DNA of 64,000 bases from assembly GCF_900113525.1 (NCBI RefSeq), contig NZ_FOPP01000001.1, forward strand, positions 124,001-188,000, written 5' to 3'. The DNA is from Pedobacter insulae (GTDB taxonomy: Bacteria; Bacteroidota; Bacteroidia; Sphingobacteriales; Sphingobacteriaceae). Position numbers and translations under genes: made by a program. Position 1 is the first letter of the stretch. Every line of letters begins with the position of its first letter. Below are positions 9,445 through 19,365 of the stretch, one piece after another. A model generated the notes under the pieces. It saw only the letters and a list, made by a program, of their open reading frames with translations. It was not told where the DNA came from and made no database searches.

Positions 9445-11121
9445 ATGAAGTTTAGAGCTTTAATAATTTGTGGGGTAGCATTTCTGGCATTGGTTGGTTT
9501 TTCTTTCAAAGAGGATCTCTTCCTGGTTTCTAAGAACATGGACATTTTCGCTTCTCTCTATAAAGAAATCAATATAAATTATGTAGAGGATACAGATCCG
9601 GCAACTTTGATGCGTTCGGGAATCGATTCAATGTTAGAAGGATTAGACCCTTATACAGAATATGTTCCTGAATCGGAGATTGAAGCCTATAAACTTAAAT
9701 ATGTAAGCACCCAATATGGAGGAATTGGAGCAGGGACAGTTTCGATCGATAAGAAGTTATATGTAAATGAGGTATTGGAAGGAAATCCTGCACATAAACA
9801 AGATATAAGACCCGGCGATCTGATTGTGAGTATTAATGATGTGGCCACATTTGGAAAGGATAGAAATCAGATAAGTTTATTATTGCGCGGTCCAAAGGGG
9901 TCTCCAGTTAAATTGAAACTGGAAAGAGCAGGGCAAACACTGGATAAAGTGGTTATCAGGGAAGAAATCAAACAGGGAAACGTAAGTTATAGTGGCATGT
10001 TGGACAGCCAAATTGGGTATATTAAATTGGATAAGTTTTTAGAGAACTCTGGTCAGGAAGTTAAAGATGCGCTGCTAGCGATTAATAAACAGCAACCAAA
10101 GGGACTTATTTTAGATCTGAGAAATAACGGAGGTGGAATATTGCAGGAGGCGGTTAAGATTGTCAACTTGTTTGTTCCCGAGAATTTATTGATAGTGGTG
10201 CAAAAGGGCAGAAATCCTGCTAAAACAGTGAGGTATGAGTCAGTAACGAAGCCTATTGCATTGAATCTTCCATTAGTGGTGCTAATTAATGGATCTTCAG
10301 CTTCAGCTTCGGAGATTGTGGCCGGAGCGTTACAGGACTTAGACCGGGCGGCCATTGTAGGTCAGCGCAGTTATGGAAAAGGTTTAGTTCAACAGGCGTT
10401 TAATCTCCCTTACAATAGCTTGGTAAAAATTACGGTTGCGAAATATTATACGCCCTCTGGCCGATGTATCCAAGCATTAGATTATGGTCATAAAGATCAA
10501 AATGGAGTTGCTGAAAAATATGCCGATTCGGGGATGAAGGCTTTTTCAACAAAAGGAGGGCGTACCGTTTATAATGGGAATGGCGTATATCCGGATGTCG
10601 TCGTTGCTCCCTCAACTTATAGTGCTTTAACTCAAACCCTAAGTTCCAATAATTTATTTTTTGAATTTGCCAATCAATATAAGCAATCTCATAAAGAGAT
10701 CGGGGAGGTAAAATCGTTTCGTTTAAATGATTCGGATTATCAGTCGTTTCTTGCATCCCTCAAGGGCAAAGATTACAGCTACACTTCAAGCTCGGAAAAG
10801 TTACTATCAAAGTTTACTGCTGAAGCTGAAAGAGAAAATAGATTGTCGGATATCAAAGCTGATTTGGAGGCTATCAGGGAGAAAATGGAATCAGCTAAAA
10901 AAAGTGAGCTTGCTGCCCATAAGCAGGAAATAAAACAAATGCTGGAAACCCAGATTGTTAGTCGATATTATTTTGAGAAGGGACGAATTGAACAGGCGTT
11001 CCAGTATGACAAGGAAGTTAGCAGTGCAGTTAAGATTTTTACAGCTAATGCTCAGCTTACCAATATCTTAAAAGGCGATGGTGCTCACAAAACTATCGGA
11101 ACACCGAAAAAGACGGACTAA
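9445..11121 (+). CDS. S41-family C-terminal processing peptidase (CtpA/Prc-like)
   Basis: A 558-residue secreted or periplasmic serine protease. The ATG at 9445 opens a hydrophobic export segment (ALIICGVAFLALVGFSF). An N-terminal helical region is followed by a PDZ domain (about 85-170, YGGIGAG through LRGPKGSPVKL) and the S41 catalytic domain. The catalytic Ser lies in NGSSASASEIVAGAL (about 281-295) and the Lys in SYGKGLVQ (about 309-316). The C-terminal 150 residues are helical and charged. Ctp proteases trim or degrade exported proteins and lipoproteins. The gene stands between two terminated or separate units, so no partner is evident. Confidence 0.9.
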   Translation: MKFRALIICGVAFLALVGFSFKEDLFLVSKNMDIFASLYKEININYVEDTDPATLMRSGIDSMLEGLDPYTEYVPESEIEAYKLKYVSTQYGGIGAGTVSIDKKLYVNEVLEGNPAHKQDIRPGDLIVSINDVATFGKDRNQISLLLRGPKGSPVKLKLERAGQTLDKVVIREEIKQGNVSYSGMLDSQIGYIKLDKFLENSGQEVKDALLAINKQQPKGLILDLRNNGGGILQEAVKIVNLFVPENLLIVVQKGRNPAKTVRYESVTKPIALNLPLVVLINGSSASASEIVAGALQDLDRAAIVGQRSYGKGLVQQAFNLPYNSLVKITVAKYYTPSGRCIQALDYGHKDQNGVAEKYADSGMKAFSTKGGRTVYNGNGVYPDVVVAPSTYSALTQTLSSNNLFFEFANQYKQSHKEIGEVKSFRLNDSDYQSFLASLKGKDYSYTSSSEKLLSKFTAEAERENRLSDIKADLEAIREKMESAKKSELAAHKQEIKQMLETQIVSRYYFEKGRIEQAFQYDKEVSSAVKIFTANAQLTNILKGDGAHKTIGTPKKTD

Positions 11122-11326
11122 GCTATTTTCTCTTGAGTCAATAGGCTACCGCATTTTTAACTTGGTAGAGCTGGAAGTGTTAAAAAATGTTAAAACATAA
11201 GTAACTAATAATCAATTCTTTAATAATTTCAGCTTGATTATTATTTTGTTTATTAGATACTTTTCTCCATATTTATATATTAAAGAATAAATAACTAACT
11301 AATAACTAACCTAAATTTATTAATTT

Positions 11327-14300
11327 ATGAAAAAACTTGTACTAAGTTTATTCATGTTGTGTGCTATTACGGTTACTGCGTTTGCTCAAGAACGCATGGT
11401 AACTGGAACAGTAGTTGCAAGTGAAGACGGATTGCCAATCCCAGGCGCATCTGTAAAAGTAAAAGAAGCTCCAGCCATTAGTGTGGCAACAGGAGTTGAT
11501 GGTAAGTTTTCATTAAGAGCTCCATCAAGTGGAAAAACTTTAGTGATTTCTTATTTGGGCTATACTACTTTAGAGGTAGCTATTCCAGCAAGTAACAATC
11601 TGGGTACTGTACAATTAGCTACAGACTCAAAAAGCTTGAACGAAGTTGTTGTAACAGCGGGTGGTGTAAGCATCCAACGTCGTGAGCAGGGTAACCAGGC
11701 TACTACGGTAAAAGCAAAAGAATTAACCCAAGGTAAAGCATTTAACGTTGCTAGTGCACTTTCTGGTAAAGTTGCTGGTTTACAGATCAATGCGGTGAGT
11801 TCTGGTGTTAATCCTCAGGTACGTTTGGTATTACGTGGTAATCGTTCATTGTTGGGTAATAACCAGGCATTGGTTGTTGTGGATAACGTAATCGTTCCAT
11901 CTAACATTTTAGGAAACCTAAACCCAGAAGATATTGAAGATATTCAAGTATTGAATGGTGCTGGTGCGGCTGCATTGTATGGTTCTGATGCATCTAACGG
12001 TGCGTTAATCATTACCACTAAAACCGGTAAAAATGGTGTAACTGCTATTAAAGTTGGTCATACTACTGCTTTTGAAACGATTTCTTTCTTGCCTAAACTG
12101 CAAAAGGAATTTGGTTCAGGTACTGGTCCTGATGATGTTCCAACTTATACTGCTTATGAAAATCAACAATATGGTCCTAGATTTGATGGGTCAATCGTTG
12201 AAATTGGTAAGCCTTTAGTTGATGGTTCTATTCAAAAAGTTCCTTATTCTTGGAATGAGTCTGAAGGGAAAAATCAATTTTGGGATACGGGTGTAAGTAA
12301 CCAAACTGATTTAAGTTTAAGTGCTGGTGATGAAAAAGCTAAATATTACCTTTCTAGTCAGTATTTTGACAATAAAGGTACACTTCCGGGCGATAAATAC
12401 AATCGTTTCACCATCCGTTTAAATGGTAGCAGAGACCTAGGGAAAGTTAACCTTTCGTTCAATGCTAACTATGTTCAAAACAGAAATGACACAGGTAATG
12501 GTGGTACTGCTTTTAACAATGTGTTGATGTCTCCAGGTCAAATCCCTTTGACACGCTACAAAGATTGGAGAAATGATCCATATTCTACTCCAGATGGTTT
12601 CTATAATGAGTACTATGATAGTCCTTATTTCACTTTAGGAAATGCTAGAACTTTAACCAGAAATGATTATTTGACAGGTAACGTTCAAATAAAATACTCT
12701 CCTATCGAGTCATTGAGTTTATTGTTCCGTACCAGTATTGCAACAAGAAATGTTTCAAATAAATCATGGAGCGATAAATATACTTTCTCTGATTATAGGT
12801 TAGGGATTACTTCAAACTTTGCGAACAGACCGGGTAGTGTAAGTGATTTATCTAACTATACTACTCAGTTAAACCCAGAGTTCCAGGCACAGTATATTAA
12901 GAAATTAAGCAATGATTTTTCATTGAATGTAATTCTTGGTGCTAGTGCTCGTGATAACATTGCGAAAAACGTGAGTGCAAACTCATCTGTAATGGTAACG
13001 CAGGGCTTATATAACGTAAGTAATACAACGGGTAATGTTTTTGGGGCTGAGTCTAATTCACGTCAACGTCAGGTTGGTGTGTATGGTGATGCACGTTTAG
13101 GTTTTAAAAACTTTTTATACCTGCATGTTACTGGAAGAAATGACTGGCGTTCTATCCTGTCGAAAGAGAATCAATCATTATTCTATCCGGCAGCTGACGT
13201 GGCGTTCATTGCCTCTGATGCGTTATCTTTCTTGAAAGAATCTAAAGCTATTTCAGTATTGAAAATTAGAGGGGGTATTTCTAAAGTAGGTCAGGTTAAT
13301 ATTGACCCTTATGATTTAACTGCAACCTTCGGTCAGCAATTCGGTTATCCATATGCTGGTGTACCAGGATTTGGTGTGGGTAATAGAGTTGTGGCTCCAA
13401 ACATTAAACCAGAGGTTACCACTCAAGTTGAAGCAGGTTTTGATTTGGAAATGCTAAAATCAAGAGTTAATTTTTCAGTTACTTTATACAAATCAAACAC
13501 GGTAGACCAAACAGTTGAGGTGAACATTCCAATTACTACAGGTTTCAACCGCTTTTTAACAAATACGGGTGAGGTTCAGAACAAAGGTTTAGAAACTTCA
13601 TTACGTTTAGTTCCTGTACGTACCGCTTCTGGTTTAGAAGTATCGGTAGGTGGTAACTATACCTATAATAAAAATGAAGTGCTTTCGATCAGCTCTGATC
13701 AAGATTTCATCAGTATTGGTACAAGTGTAATCGCTAGAGTAGGTCAGGCCTTCCCAATTTTGGTGGGTACAACTTATAATAAAGATGATCAGGGAAGAAT
13801 AATTGTAGACCGTATCACTGGTTTACCAAGTGCAACGACATCAAATTCTGATTTAGGTATTACTGAGCCAAGACATCGTTTAGGTTTAGACTTAACGGCT
13901 TCATTTAAAGGTTTCCGTTTTGCGACTGTATTTGAATATCGTACTGGAAACGTGATCTTCAGTAGTGTAAGTACTGGTTACGATTTCTCTGGTGCAGGTA
14001 TAAGAACTACTTACTTTAACAGAGATCGTTTTGTAGTGCCTAATTCATCATATTTAGATCCAGCTACCAACACGTATGTTGCCAATACAAGCATCCAAAC
14101 TAGAACAGGTGGGGTAGATTTCTGGACAAACGGTCCATCCAACACGGGCGTAACTCAGAATTACACTTATTCTGCAGCATTCTGGAAAATGCGTGAGGCG
14201 TCATTGTCTTATCAATTACCTAAATCATTGTTAGGCAATTTAAAATTTGTAAAAGGTGCTGAAATTAGTGTTCAGGGTCGTAACTTATTTCAAATTGTAC

Positions 14301-14431
14301 CTAAAACAAGTATTTATACCGATCCAGAATATAGTAACGCAGGATCAGGCAGTAATGCAGTGGGTGTAACTACATTGGGACAAACTCCTCCGGGAAGATA
14401 TTATGGTTTAAGTTTATCATTAACCTTGTAA
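11327..14431 (+). CDS. SusC/RagA-family TonB-linked outer membrane protein
   Basis: A 1034-residue protein with signal peptide (cleaved near AFAQ), a carboxypeptidase-regulatory-like domain (about 25-100), the transition motif LNEVVVTAGGVSIQRREQG instead of the classical VVVVGYG form, a TonB plug, and a barrel ending LSLSLTL. It lacks an STN domain. It starts a three-gene operon with SusD and a DUF1735 lipoprotein (gaps of 11 and 28 bases). The motif variant places it in the RagA-like branch. RagA is known from Porphyromonas as an oligopeptide importer, but a peptide substrate here is only an inference. No glycan-degrading enzyme is in the operon. Confidence 0.93.
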   Translation: MKKLVLSLFMLCAITVTAFAQERMVTGTVVASEDGLPIPGASVKVKEAPAISVATGVDGKFSLRAPSSGKTLVISYLGYTTLEVAIPASNNLGTVQLATDSKSLNEVVVTAGGVSIQRREQGNQATTVKAKELTQGKAFNVASALSGKVAGLQINAVSSGVNPQVRLVLRGNRSLLGNNQALVVVDNVIVPSNILGNLNPEDIEDIQVLNGAGAAALYGSDASNGALIITTKTGKNGVTAIKVGHTTAFETISFLPKLQKEFGSGTGPDDVPTYTAYENQQYGPRFDGSIVEIGKPLVDGSIQKVPYSWNESEGKNQFWDTGVSNQTDLSLSAGDEKAKYYLSSQYFDNKGTLPGDKYNRFTIRLNGSRDLGKVNLSFNANYVQNRNDTGNGGTAFNNVLMSPGQIPLTRYKDWRNDPYSTPDGFYNEYYDSPYFTLGNARTLTRNDYLTGNVQIKYSPIESLSLLFRTSIATRNVSNKSWSDKYTFSDYRLGITSNFANRPGSVSDLSNYTTQLNPEFQAQYIKKLSNDFSLNVILGASARDNIAKNVSANSSVMVTQGLYNVSNTTGNVFGAESNSRQRQVGVYGDARLGFKNFLYLHVTGRNDWRSILSKENQSLFYPAADVAFIASDALSFLKESKAISVLKIRGGISKVGQVNIDPYDLTATFGQQFGYPYAGVPGFGVGNRVVAPNIKPEVTTQVEAGFDLEMLKSRVNFSVTLYKSNTVDQTVEVNIPITTGFNRFLTNTGEVQNKGLETSLRLVPVRTASGLEVSVGGNYTYNKNEVLSISSDQDFISIGTSVIARVGQAFPILVGTTYNKDDQGRIIVDRITGLPSATTSNSDLGITEPRHRLGLDLTASFKGFRFATVFEYRTGNVIFSSVSTGYDFSGAGIRTTYFNRDRFVVPNSSYLDPATNTYVANTSIQTRTGGVDFWTNGPSNTGVTQNYTYSAAFWKMREASLSYQLPKSLLGNLKFVKGAEISVQGRNLFQIVPKTSIYTDPEYSNAGSGSNAVGVTTLGQTPPGRYYGLSLSLTL

Positions 14432-14442
14432 GAATAAAGAAT

Positions 14443-16023
14443 ATGAAAAAATATTTTAAATATATAATGTTAGGCATGGTGGTAATGGCATCTAGTTCTT
14501 GTAAGGACTATTTGGACATCAATACCAATCCAAACAGCTTAACTTCGGCAACACCAGCATTGGTATTGCCACAAGCCATAACAGGTGCGGCATCAATTAC
14601 CAATACTTTTAGTCAAACGTTTTCGGATTTTGCAGGTTACCAAGCAAATGCTGGTGGTTTCGGAGGATTTGGAGCGGTAGTTACTTACGATTTTGGAACA
14701 GGTACTGGTGCTGGTCTTTGGACTGCTACTTATGACAATGCAAATGACTTTCAGTATATTATCGATAACACTGCTGATGACGCATCATTAACATTTTCAA
14801 CCAGCATTGCCCGCATCATGAAGTCCTTCGCTTTCGAGCGTTTGGTTAATCAATACAATGACGTGCCTTATTCTGACGCGTTAAAGGCAACTGCTAGTTT
14901 AACACCTAAGTATGACAAGGCTGAAGACGTATATAAAGCATGTATAGCTGAGTTAGATAATGCTATTGCGGCAATTGCTGCAGGTCAGGCAAATGCAGCC
15001 ACTCAAACTATTGTAGCTACTTCAGACCCTTTGTTTGGTGGTAATATGGATTTGTGGAAAAAGTTTGCGAATACTGTTAAATTACGTATGTTAATTAAAA
15101 TGGCTGGCGTACCAGCGCAAGCAGCGTATGCAACTACCGCATTTGCAGGTATGAATACAACGCTTGGGTTCTTAACTACTGATGCAATTAATCAACCTGG
15201 CTATGTGAAAACGGAAAGACCAAGTCCAATCTACAGTTCATTGGGTTTCAGCGGAACAGGAACTAACGTAAATACTAGTAGAATTCCTACAAAGTGGATT
15301 TTCAGTTTCTACAACGGTACTAAATTGTCAGATCCTGCTAGAGCGAGTATTATTTATAGATCTTATCCAAGTACACCAATTAATCAATTAGGCGATGAAT
15401 CTACGGGTGTTCCAGCTGCATTATCTGCTGGTTCTGCGTGGTTTACCGGTAATAACGCGGCAACAAGTTTGCCAGGTGTTGTTAAAGGCCCTACACAGGG
15501 ACAGCCAGTAATGTTAGCTGCAGAAAGCTATTTCTTACAGGCAGAAGCTTATGCACGTGGTTATTTGACAGGCAATGCAGAAACTGCATTTAATGCTGGT
15601 ATTACCGAATCGTTTACTTATTTGTATAAAGATGCAACTGGTGCTATTGCAGCAGGTAAAAATGTGGCAGCTGACGTTGCAACATATAAGACTGAAAATG
15701 CAACTAGTCCATTGGTTAACTTCACTTTAGCAACAACTCTTCCGCTAAAAATTGAGGCTATTATTACGCAAAAGTATATTGCGTTAAATATGATAAACAA
15801 TGATGAAGCGTTTAATGAGTTCAGACGTACTGGGTTCCCTAAAGTTCAAAATGGATCTTTAGACCCACTTTTAACGTTTGCGTCTAGACAATCTGTTTCT
15901 ACGCACGTTGATAAGTTACCAACCAGGATTCTTTATCCTCAGGTTGAATATGACTTGAACCCTGCGAATGCTCCGGCTGGTATTAATAAGTTTAGTTCTC
16001 TAATCTTTTGGGATTTAAACTAA
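14443..16023 (+). CDS. SusD/RagB-family lipoprotein (SusD-like type 2)
   Basis: A 526-residue lipoprotein. The signal MKKYFKYIMLGMVVMASSSC gives a lipidated Cys at residue 20. The following DYLDINTNPNSLTSATPALVLPQAI is the hallmark opening of the SusD-like_2 subfamily. The block LQAEAYARGYL and the late NNDEAFNEFRRTGFPKV segment also fit. It should cap the preceding SusC barrel and bind substrate at the surface. The second ORF of a SusC-SusD-DUF1735 operon, it begins 11 bases after the SusC stop. Confidence 0.92.
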   Translation: MKKYFKYIMLGMVVMASSSCKDYLDINTNPNSLTSATPALVLPQAITGAASITNTFSQTFSDFAGYQANAGGFGGFGAVVTYDFGTGTGAGLWTATYDNANDFQYIIDNTADDASLTFSTSIARIMKSFAFERLVNQYNDVPYSDALKATASLTPKYDKAEDVYKACIAELDNAIAAIAAGQANAATQTIVATSDPLFGGNMDLWKKFANTVKLRMLIKMAGVPAQAAYATTAFAGMNTTLGFLTTDAINQPGYVKTERPSPIYSSLGFSGTGTNVNTSRIPTKWIFSFYNGTKLSDPARASIIYRSYPSTPINQLGDESTGVPAALSAGSAWFTGNNAATSLPGVVKGPTQGQPVMLAAESYFLQAEAYARGYLTGNAETAFNAGITESFTYLYKDATGAIAAGKNVAADVATYKTENATSPLVNFTLATTLPLKIEAIITQKYIALNMINNDEAFNEFRRTGFPKVQNGSLDPLLTFASRQSVSTHVDKLPTRILYPQVEYDLNPANAPAGINKFSSLIFWDLN

Positions 16024-16051
16024 TCAGTTAACGATTTAAATATTTAAGAAA

Positions 16052-17032
16052 ATGAAAAAAATTATAAATAGAACACTAGCTTTGGTATTCGCTACAGTTG
16101 CACTCAGTTCTTGTTTAAAGGATGACAGCATGGTATTGGATCCTGACAAGGCAGGAGCTAACGTTATTGATTTTGTAAACCCAACTGATATTGCAGTACA
16201 TGGTAGTACAACTCCATTATACGTATATAGCTTTCCTATTGTAGCGGCTCCTACACCGATCGAACTTTCAGTAAGTTATTCAGGTGCTGAAGATGCAGCA
16301 CCAAAAGATATTACTGTTAACATTGGTTTAGCTGCTAAGGCGGTCGTTGATCAGTATAATACCGAGCAAAATAAGAGCTTTGAAGTAATGCCCACTTCTT
16401 ATTACACTTTATCTGCAACATCTGTTGTAATCCCTAAAGGTAAAAAGACAGCTTCTTTTACTGTAAGCTTTAACACTAGTGCAATAGATCTTGCTAAATC
16501 ATATGTATTGCCACTAAAGTTAACTTCTGCTGATGCGGTAGTTAGTTCAAACTTTGGTACAGCTTTGTTCCAGGTTGGTGTTAAAAACAAATATGATGGC
16601 TTATACACGATTACAGCTACTGCGCCAATGGTTGATGTAACAGCGTCTACTTTAACAGGTTATTACCCGTTGAACAAGATGTCATTAATTACAACTGGTG
16701 CAAATTCAGTTGCGATGTATGATGGACAGTATGCTACTAGTAACTATGCTCACCCAATAAAAAGTGGTACAGCTACTTCAAGTTATGGCCAATTTAGTCC
16801 AATATTTACAATGAATCCAACTACAGGAGCAGTTGTAAGTGTAGAGAACTATTTTGGACAGCCTTCTGCTAACGGTAGATCTGCAGCGTTAAACCCTGCA
16901 GGTGTTAACAAATTTACAGTTAATGCAGATGGAAGTAAGACTTTAGAGGTTAGCTACTATTTGCTTCAACCTGGTACTTCAATAAGAACTTCATTTCATG
17001 AGAAATGGACTTATACAGGTGCTAGACCATAA
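16052..17032 (+). CDS. DUF1735/DUF4361-domain surface lipoprotein
   Basis: A 326-residue lipoprotein (lipobox ALSSC, Cys about residue 21). Residues about 35-180 show the DUF1735 (BT_3987-like) beta-sandwich pattern, ending in the segment KGKKTASFTVSFNTSAIDLAKSYVLPLKL. From NKYDGLYTITATAPM to the C-terminal SFHEKWTYTGARP it resembles DUF4361. Such proteins commonly accompany SusC/SusD pairs as accessory surface glycan-binding or substrate-binding lipoproteins. No catalytic motif is visible. It is the last gene of the operon and is followed by a terminator. Confidence 0.82.
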   Translation: MKKIINRTLALVFATVALSSCLKDDSMVLDPDKAGANVIDFVNPTDIAVHGSTTPLYVYSFPIVAAPTPIELSVSYSGAEDAAPKDITVNIGLAAKAVVDQYNTEQNKSFEVMPTSYYTLSATSVVIPKGKKTASFTVSFNTSAIDLAKSYVLPLKLTSADAVVSSNFGTALFQVGVKNKYDGLYTITATAPMVDVTASTLTGYYPLNKMSLITTGANSVAMYDGQYATSNYAHPIKSGTATSSYGQFSPIFTMNPTTGAVVSVENYFGQPSANGRSAALNPAGVNKFTVNADGSKTLEVSYYLLQPGTSIRTSFHEKWTYTGARP

Positions 17033-17046
17033 GTTTTTAAAGCATT

Positions 17047-17086
17047 AACTACAAAAGAGCTGCCTATTTGGCGGCTCTTTGTAGTT
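17047..17086 (+). terminator. Hairpin terminator of the second SusCD operon
   Basis: A long stem pairs AACTACAAAAGAGCTGCC (17047-17064) with GGCGGCTCTTTGTAGTT (17070-17086), with one bulged A and one G-T pair. No strong T-tract follows, so the terminator call rests on the stem and position. Confidence 0.75.
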
Positions 17087-17183
17087 AAATAGGATTTTTA
17101 CTTCTGAGAATCAACTATTTAGTAGCTCCTATTGTTTTTAATCTTTTTTTAAGTAAATTTGATATACACTAAAAATTAATATC

Positions 17184-17873
17184 ATGAAAGTAGTCTTAAC
17201 ATCTAGTTTAATAGTTGGTTTAGCAGTAGCGCTATTTTCCACTATAGAGAAAAAAGGTAATTTGATAGATCAATCTAAAGTTACCTACAACATAACGGAA
17301 GATAAGAAGTTAAATGGTGCCTACCTTATTGAAGACGCAGACAACGTTACGAGGCTAAGAGGAAGTTACGTTGATAATAAACGTACTGGTGACTGGTACT
17401 GTTTTGACAAGGCTGGGAAACTGGTATTAAGATATAATTATACGGCTAATAAGCTGTTAAGTTTGGATAAGGATGCGATGACGACTTTAGAAATTAAAGT
17501 TGTAGATAAAGATGTTGACGTAGCTACCAATGCGAGGATTCCCGTGCCAATCTGCTCAGTAGAACAATATAAAAAGCTATTAATCGAAGAATTGAAAGAT
17601 GCAATTCCAGCAAAGGATAGAGCCGAGAAATTAAGCGTAACGGCCGATATTACGGCGATGGTTGATCAAAATGGTAGCGCTAAGTATGTTGCACTGTATC
17701 TTTTAAAAGGAGTGGAATATAAAGCCAACTTATATACAAAAGATAAGTTGTTCAGTTTGGAATGGCTACCGGCAAAATACAATGATAAAACATATAAATC
17801 TGAGGTAAAATTTTCATCCACATTTGAACTTGACCCAGGTGATATGAGTAGGAGATTTATTTGGAACTACTAA
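17184..17873 (+). CDS. Exported protein with MORN-like repeat segment
   Basis: A 229-residue protein of unknown function. The N-terminus (VVLTSSLIVGLAVALFS) is a signal peptide or anchor. Residues about 42-90, with LNGAYLIEDADNVTRLRGSYVDNKRTGDWYCFDKAGKL, contain two repeats of the type G-x-Y...G-x-W-x-x-F/Y seen in MORN_2/YwqK-like proteins. The rest, including an Asp/Lys-rich region and a C-terminal beta-rich part, is not recognised. It is a single-gene unit that ends in a bidirectional terminator shared with the ferredoxin gene. Confidence 0.6.
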   Translation: MKVVLTSSLIVGLAVALFSTIEKKGNLIDQSKVTYNITEDKKLNGAYLIEDADNVTRLRGSYVDNKRTGDWYCFDKAGKLVLRYNYTANKLLSLDKDAMTTLEIKVVDKDVDVATNARIPVPICSVEQYKKLLIEELKDAIPAKDRAEKLSVTADITAMVDQNGSAKYVALYLLKGVEYKANLYTKDKLFSLEWLPAKYNDKTYKSEVKFSSTFELDPGDMSRRFIWNY

Positions 17874-17909
17874 AAAAAGAGCTTGTTGAATTCAACAAGC
17901 TCTTTTTTT
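17872..17909. terminator. Bidirectional terminator (perfect palindrome)
   Basis: A 24-bp perfect palindrome (17879-17902, GAGCTTGTTGAA and its exact reverse complement) is flanked by seven A residues on the left and seven T on the right. It can terminate both the plus-strand gene and the convergent ferredoxin gene. Confidence 0.95.
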
Positions 17910-17918
17910 ATAAGGTAA

Positions 17919-18248
17919 CTAATCCATTGCATGGAGCCGCACTTTAAGACCGTCCATGCCTGGATTTAACTGTAGCTGACAAGCTAGTCTGGAGTTAGGT
18001 AACAAATCTGGCAATGTATCTAGCATGGCATATTCATCATCTGACATTTCATTCAGCTTTTCCTCGCCTTCCATTACATCTACACAGCAAGTAGCACATA
18101 ATGCCATTCCGCCGCAAGTAGCTAAGACATCATATTCACTAGCTTTTAAAAATTCCATTAAGCTTAGGCCCATGTCTGTTGGGGCTGTTAGGTCGCTAAT
18201 GTTTCCCTCTCTATCTTCAACTTGTATTGAAATGTCGTTTGCTTCCAT
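17919..18248 (-). CDS. [2Fe-2S] ferredoxin (adrenodoxin/ISC type)
   Basis: A 109-residue cytosolic electron carrier. Four cluster ligands are in place: C45-x5-C51-x2-C54 in the loop ATCGGMALCATC, and C90 in SRLACQL. An extra Cys (C55) follows directly. This spacing is that of the vertebrate/ISC-type 2Fe-2S ferredoxins. It follows the NAD(P)H-dependent reductase gene with a 1-base gap on the same strand, so the pair probably forms a reductase-ferredoxin chain supplying electrons for an oxygenase or Fe-S assembly. No acceptor gene lies next to them. Confidence 0.9.
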   Translation of the reverse strand: MEANDISIQVEDREGNISDLTAPTDMGLSLMEFLKASEYDVLATCGGMALCATCCVDVMEGEEKLNEMSDDEYAMLDTLPDLLPNSRLACQLQLNPGMDGLKVRLHAMD

Positions 18249-18249
18249 T

Positions 18250-19260
18250 TTAAAATTCAGTTACACCGTTAACTGTTGTATATTTCATGGTGTATTTAAC
18301 ACCAGGGTTCATGTACTGGTAGGCGCTGTGGCTCATTAATGCCGCTTCGTGAAAACCACACAAAATTAGCTTTAATTTATTGGTATAGGTGTTGATGTCT
18401 CCGATAGCGTAAATACCTGGAATATTTGTGCTATAATCGTCGGTATTAACTTCAATGGCACTTTTACTTATGTTTAAATTCCACTGCTCTATAGGGCCTA
18501 ATTTCGGGCTTAAGCCAAATAAAGGAATTAAGTGATCCGCCTCGAAATAACTGGTCTCCATGGTGCGGTTATGAATAACCTCTACACGTTCAAGTTTACC
18601 CTCGCCGGTAACTGCATTTAGATTGCTGTTTAATACGAGGTTGATTTTGCCACTTTGTGCCAGTTCCATTACCTTGGCAACTGAATCTGGTGCTCCGCGG
18701 AAACTTTCACTTCTATGGATTAAAGTTAGTTCGGAACAAACGTCGGCCAAAAAGATGGTCCAGTCCAAGGCCGAATCACCTCCTCCAGCGATAACCATTT
18801 TTTGTCCGCGGTATTTTTCCGGGTCTAAAATCATGTAGTTTACTCCTCTTCCGTTTTCAAACTGTTCTAGTCCGGCAACAGCGGGCTTGCGAGGTTCAAA
18901 GCATCCTAATCCGCCTGCAATTACCACCACTTTCGCTTCAATGATGGTTCCCATGTTCGTAGTTAACACAAAGTCCGCTTCGCCGCGCTTTTCTAAGCCT
19001 TCAATGCGTTCGCCCAAAGTGTAGCCCGGGTGGAATGGCTTAGCTTGCTCAACAAGATTGTCGATTAATTCTTGAGCCAATACAGTTGGATAGCCTGGAA
19101 TATCATATATAGGCTTCTTGGGATAGATTTCTGAAAGTTGTCCGCCAACCTGAGGAAGGTAGTCGATTAAATGGCAACGCATTTTTAATAAACCGGCTTC
19201 GAAAATCGCAAAGAGACCAACTGGTCCAGCACCTATAATGGCTATATCTGTAGAGATCAT
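18250..19260 (-). CDS. Ferredoxin-NAD(P)+ reductase, thioredoxin-reductase-like
   Basis: A 336-residue flavoprotein. An N-terminal FAD-binding Rossmann motif (IIGAGPVG, residues 8-15) is followed by DYLPQVGGQLSEIYP, which is typical of TrxR-like ferredoxin reductases (YumC type). A second dinucleotide motif (VIAGGGDSALDW, about 155-166) and the late FAD motif IYAIGDINTY come after. There is no CxxC redox pair, which excludes a true thioredoxin reductase and supports electron transfer to ferredoxin. The adjacent 2Fe-2S ferredoxin is the likely partner. The start ATG is at 19260. Confidence 0.9.
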   Translation of the reverse strand: MISTDIAIIGAGPVGLFAIFEAGLLKMRCHLIDYLPQVGGQLSEIYPKKPIYDIPGYPTVLAQELIDNLVEQAKPFHPGYTLGERIEGLEKRGEADFVLTTNMGTIIEAKVVVIAGGLGCFEPRKPAVAGLEQFENGRGVNYMILDPEKYRGQKMVIAGGGDSALDWTIFLADVCSELTLIHRSESFRGAPDSVAKVMELAQSGKINLVLNSNLNAVTGEGKLERVEVIHNRTMETSYFEADHLIPLFGLSPKLGPIEQWNLNISKSAIEVNTDDYSTNIPGIYAIGDINTYTNKLKLILCGFHEAALMSHSAYQYMNPGVKYTMKYTTVNGVTEF

Positions 19261-19365
19261 GTCTTAAAATTTAGCGCAAAGTTACAAAAACCAATACACT
19301 ATTTAGACATATTCCAGACTATTTTAAAAAAAATCGATAAAATTAGTAGTTTTTATTTGAGCAAA

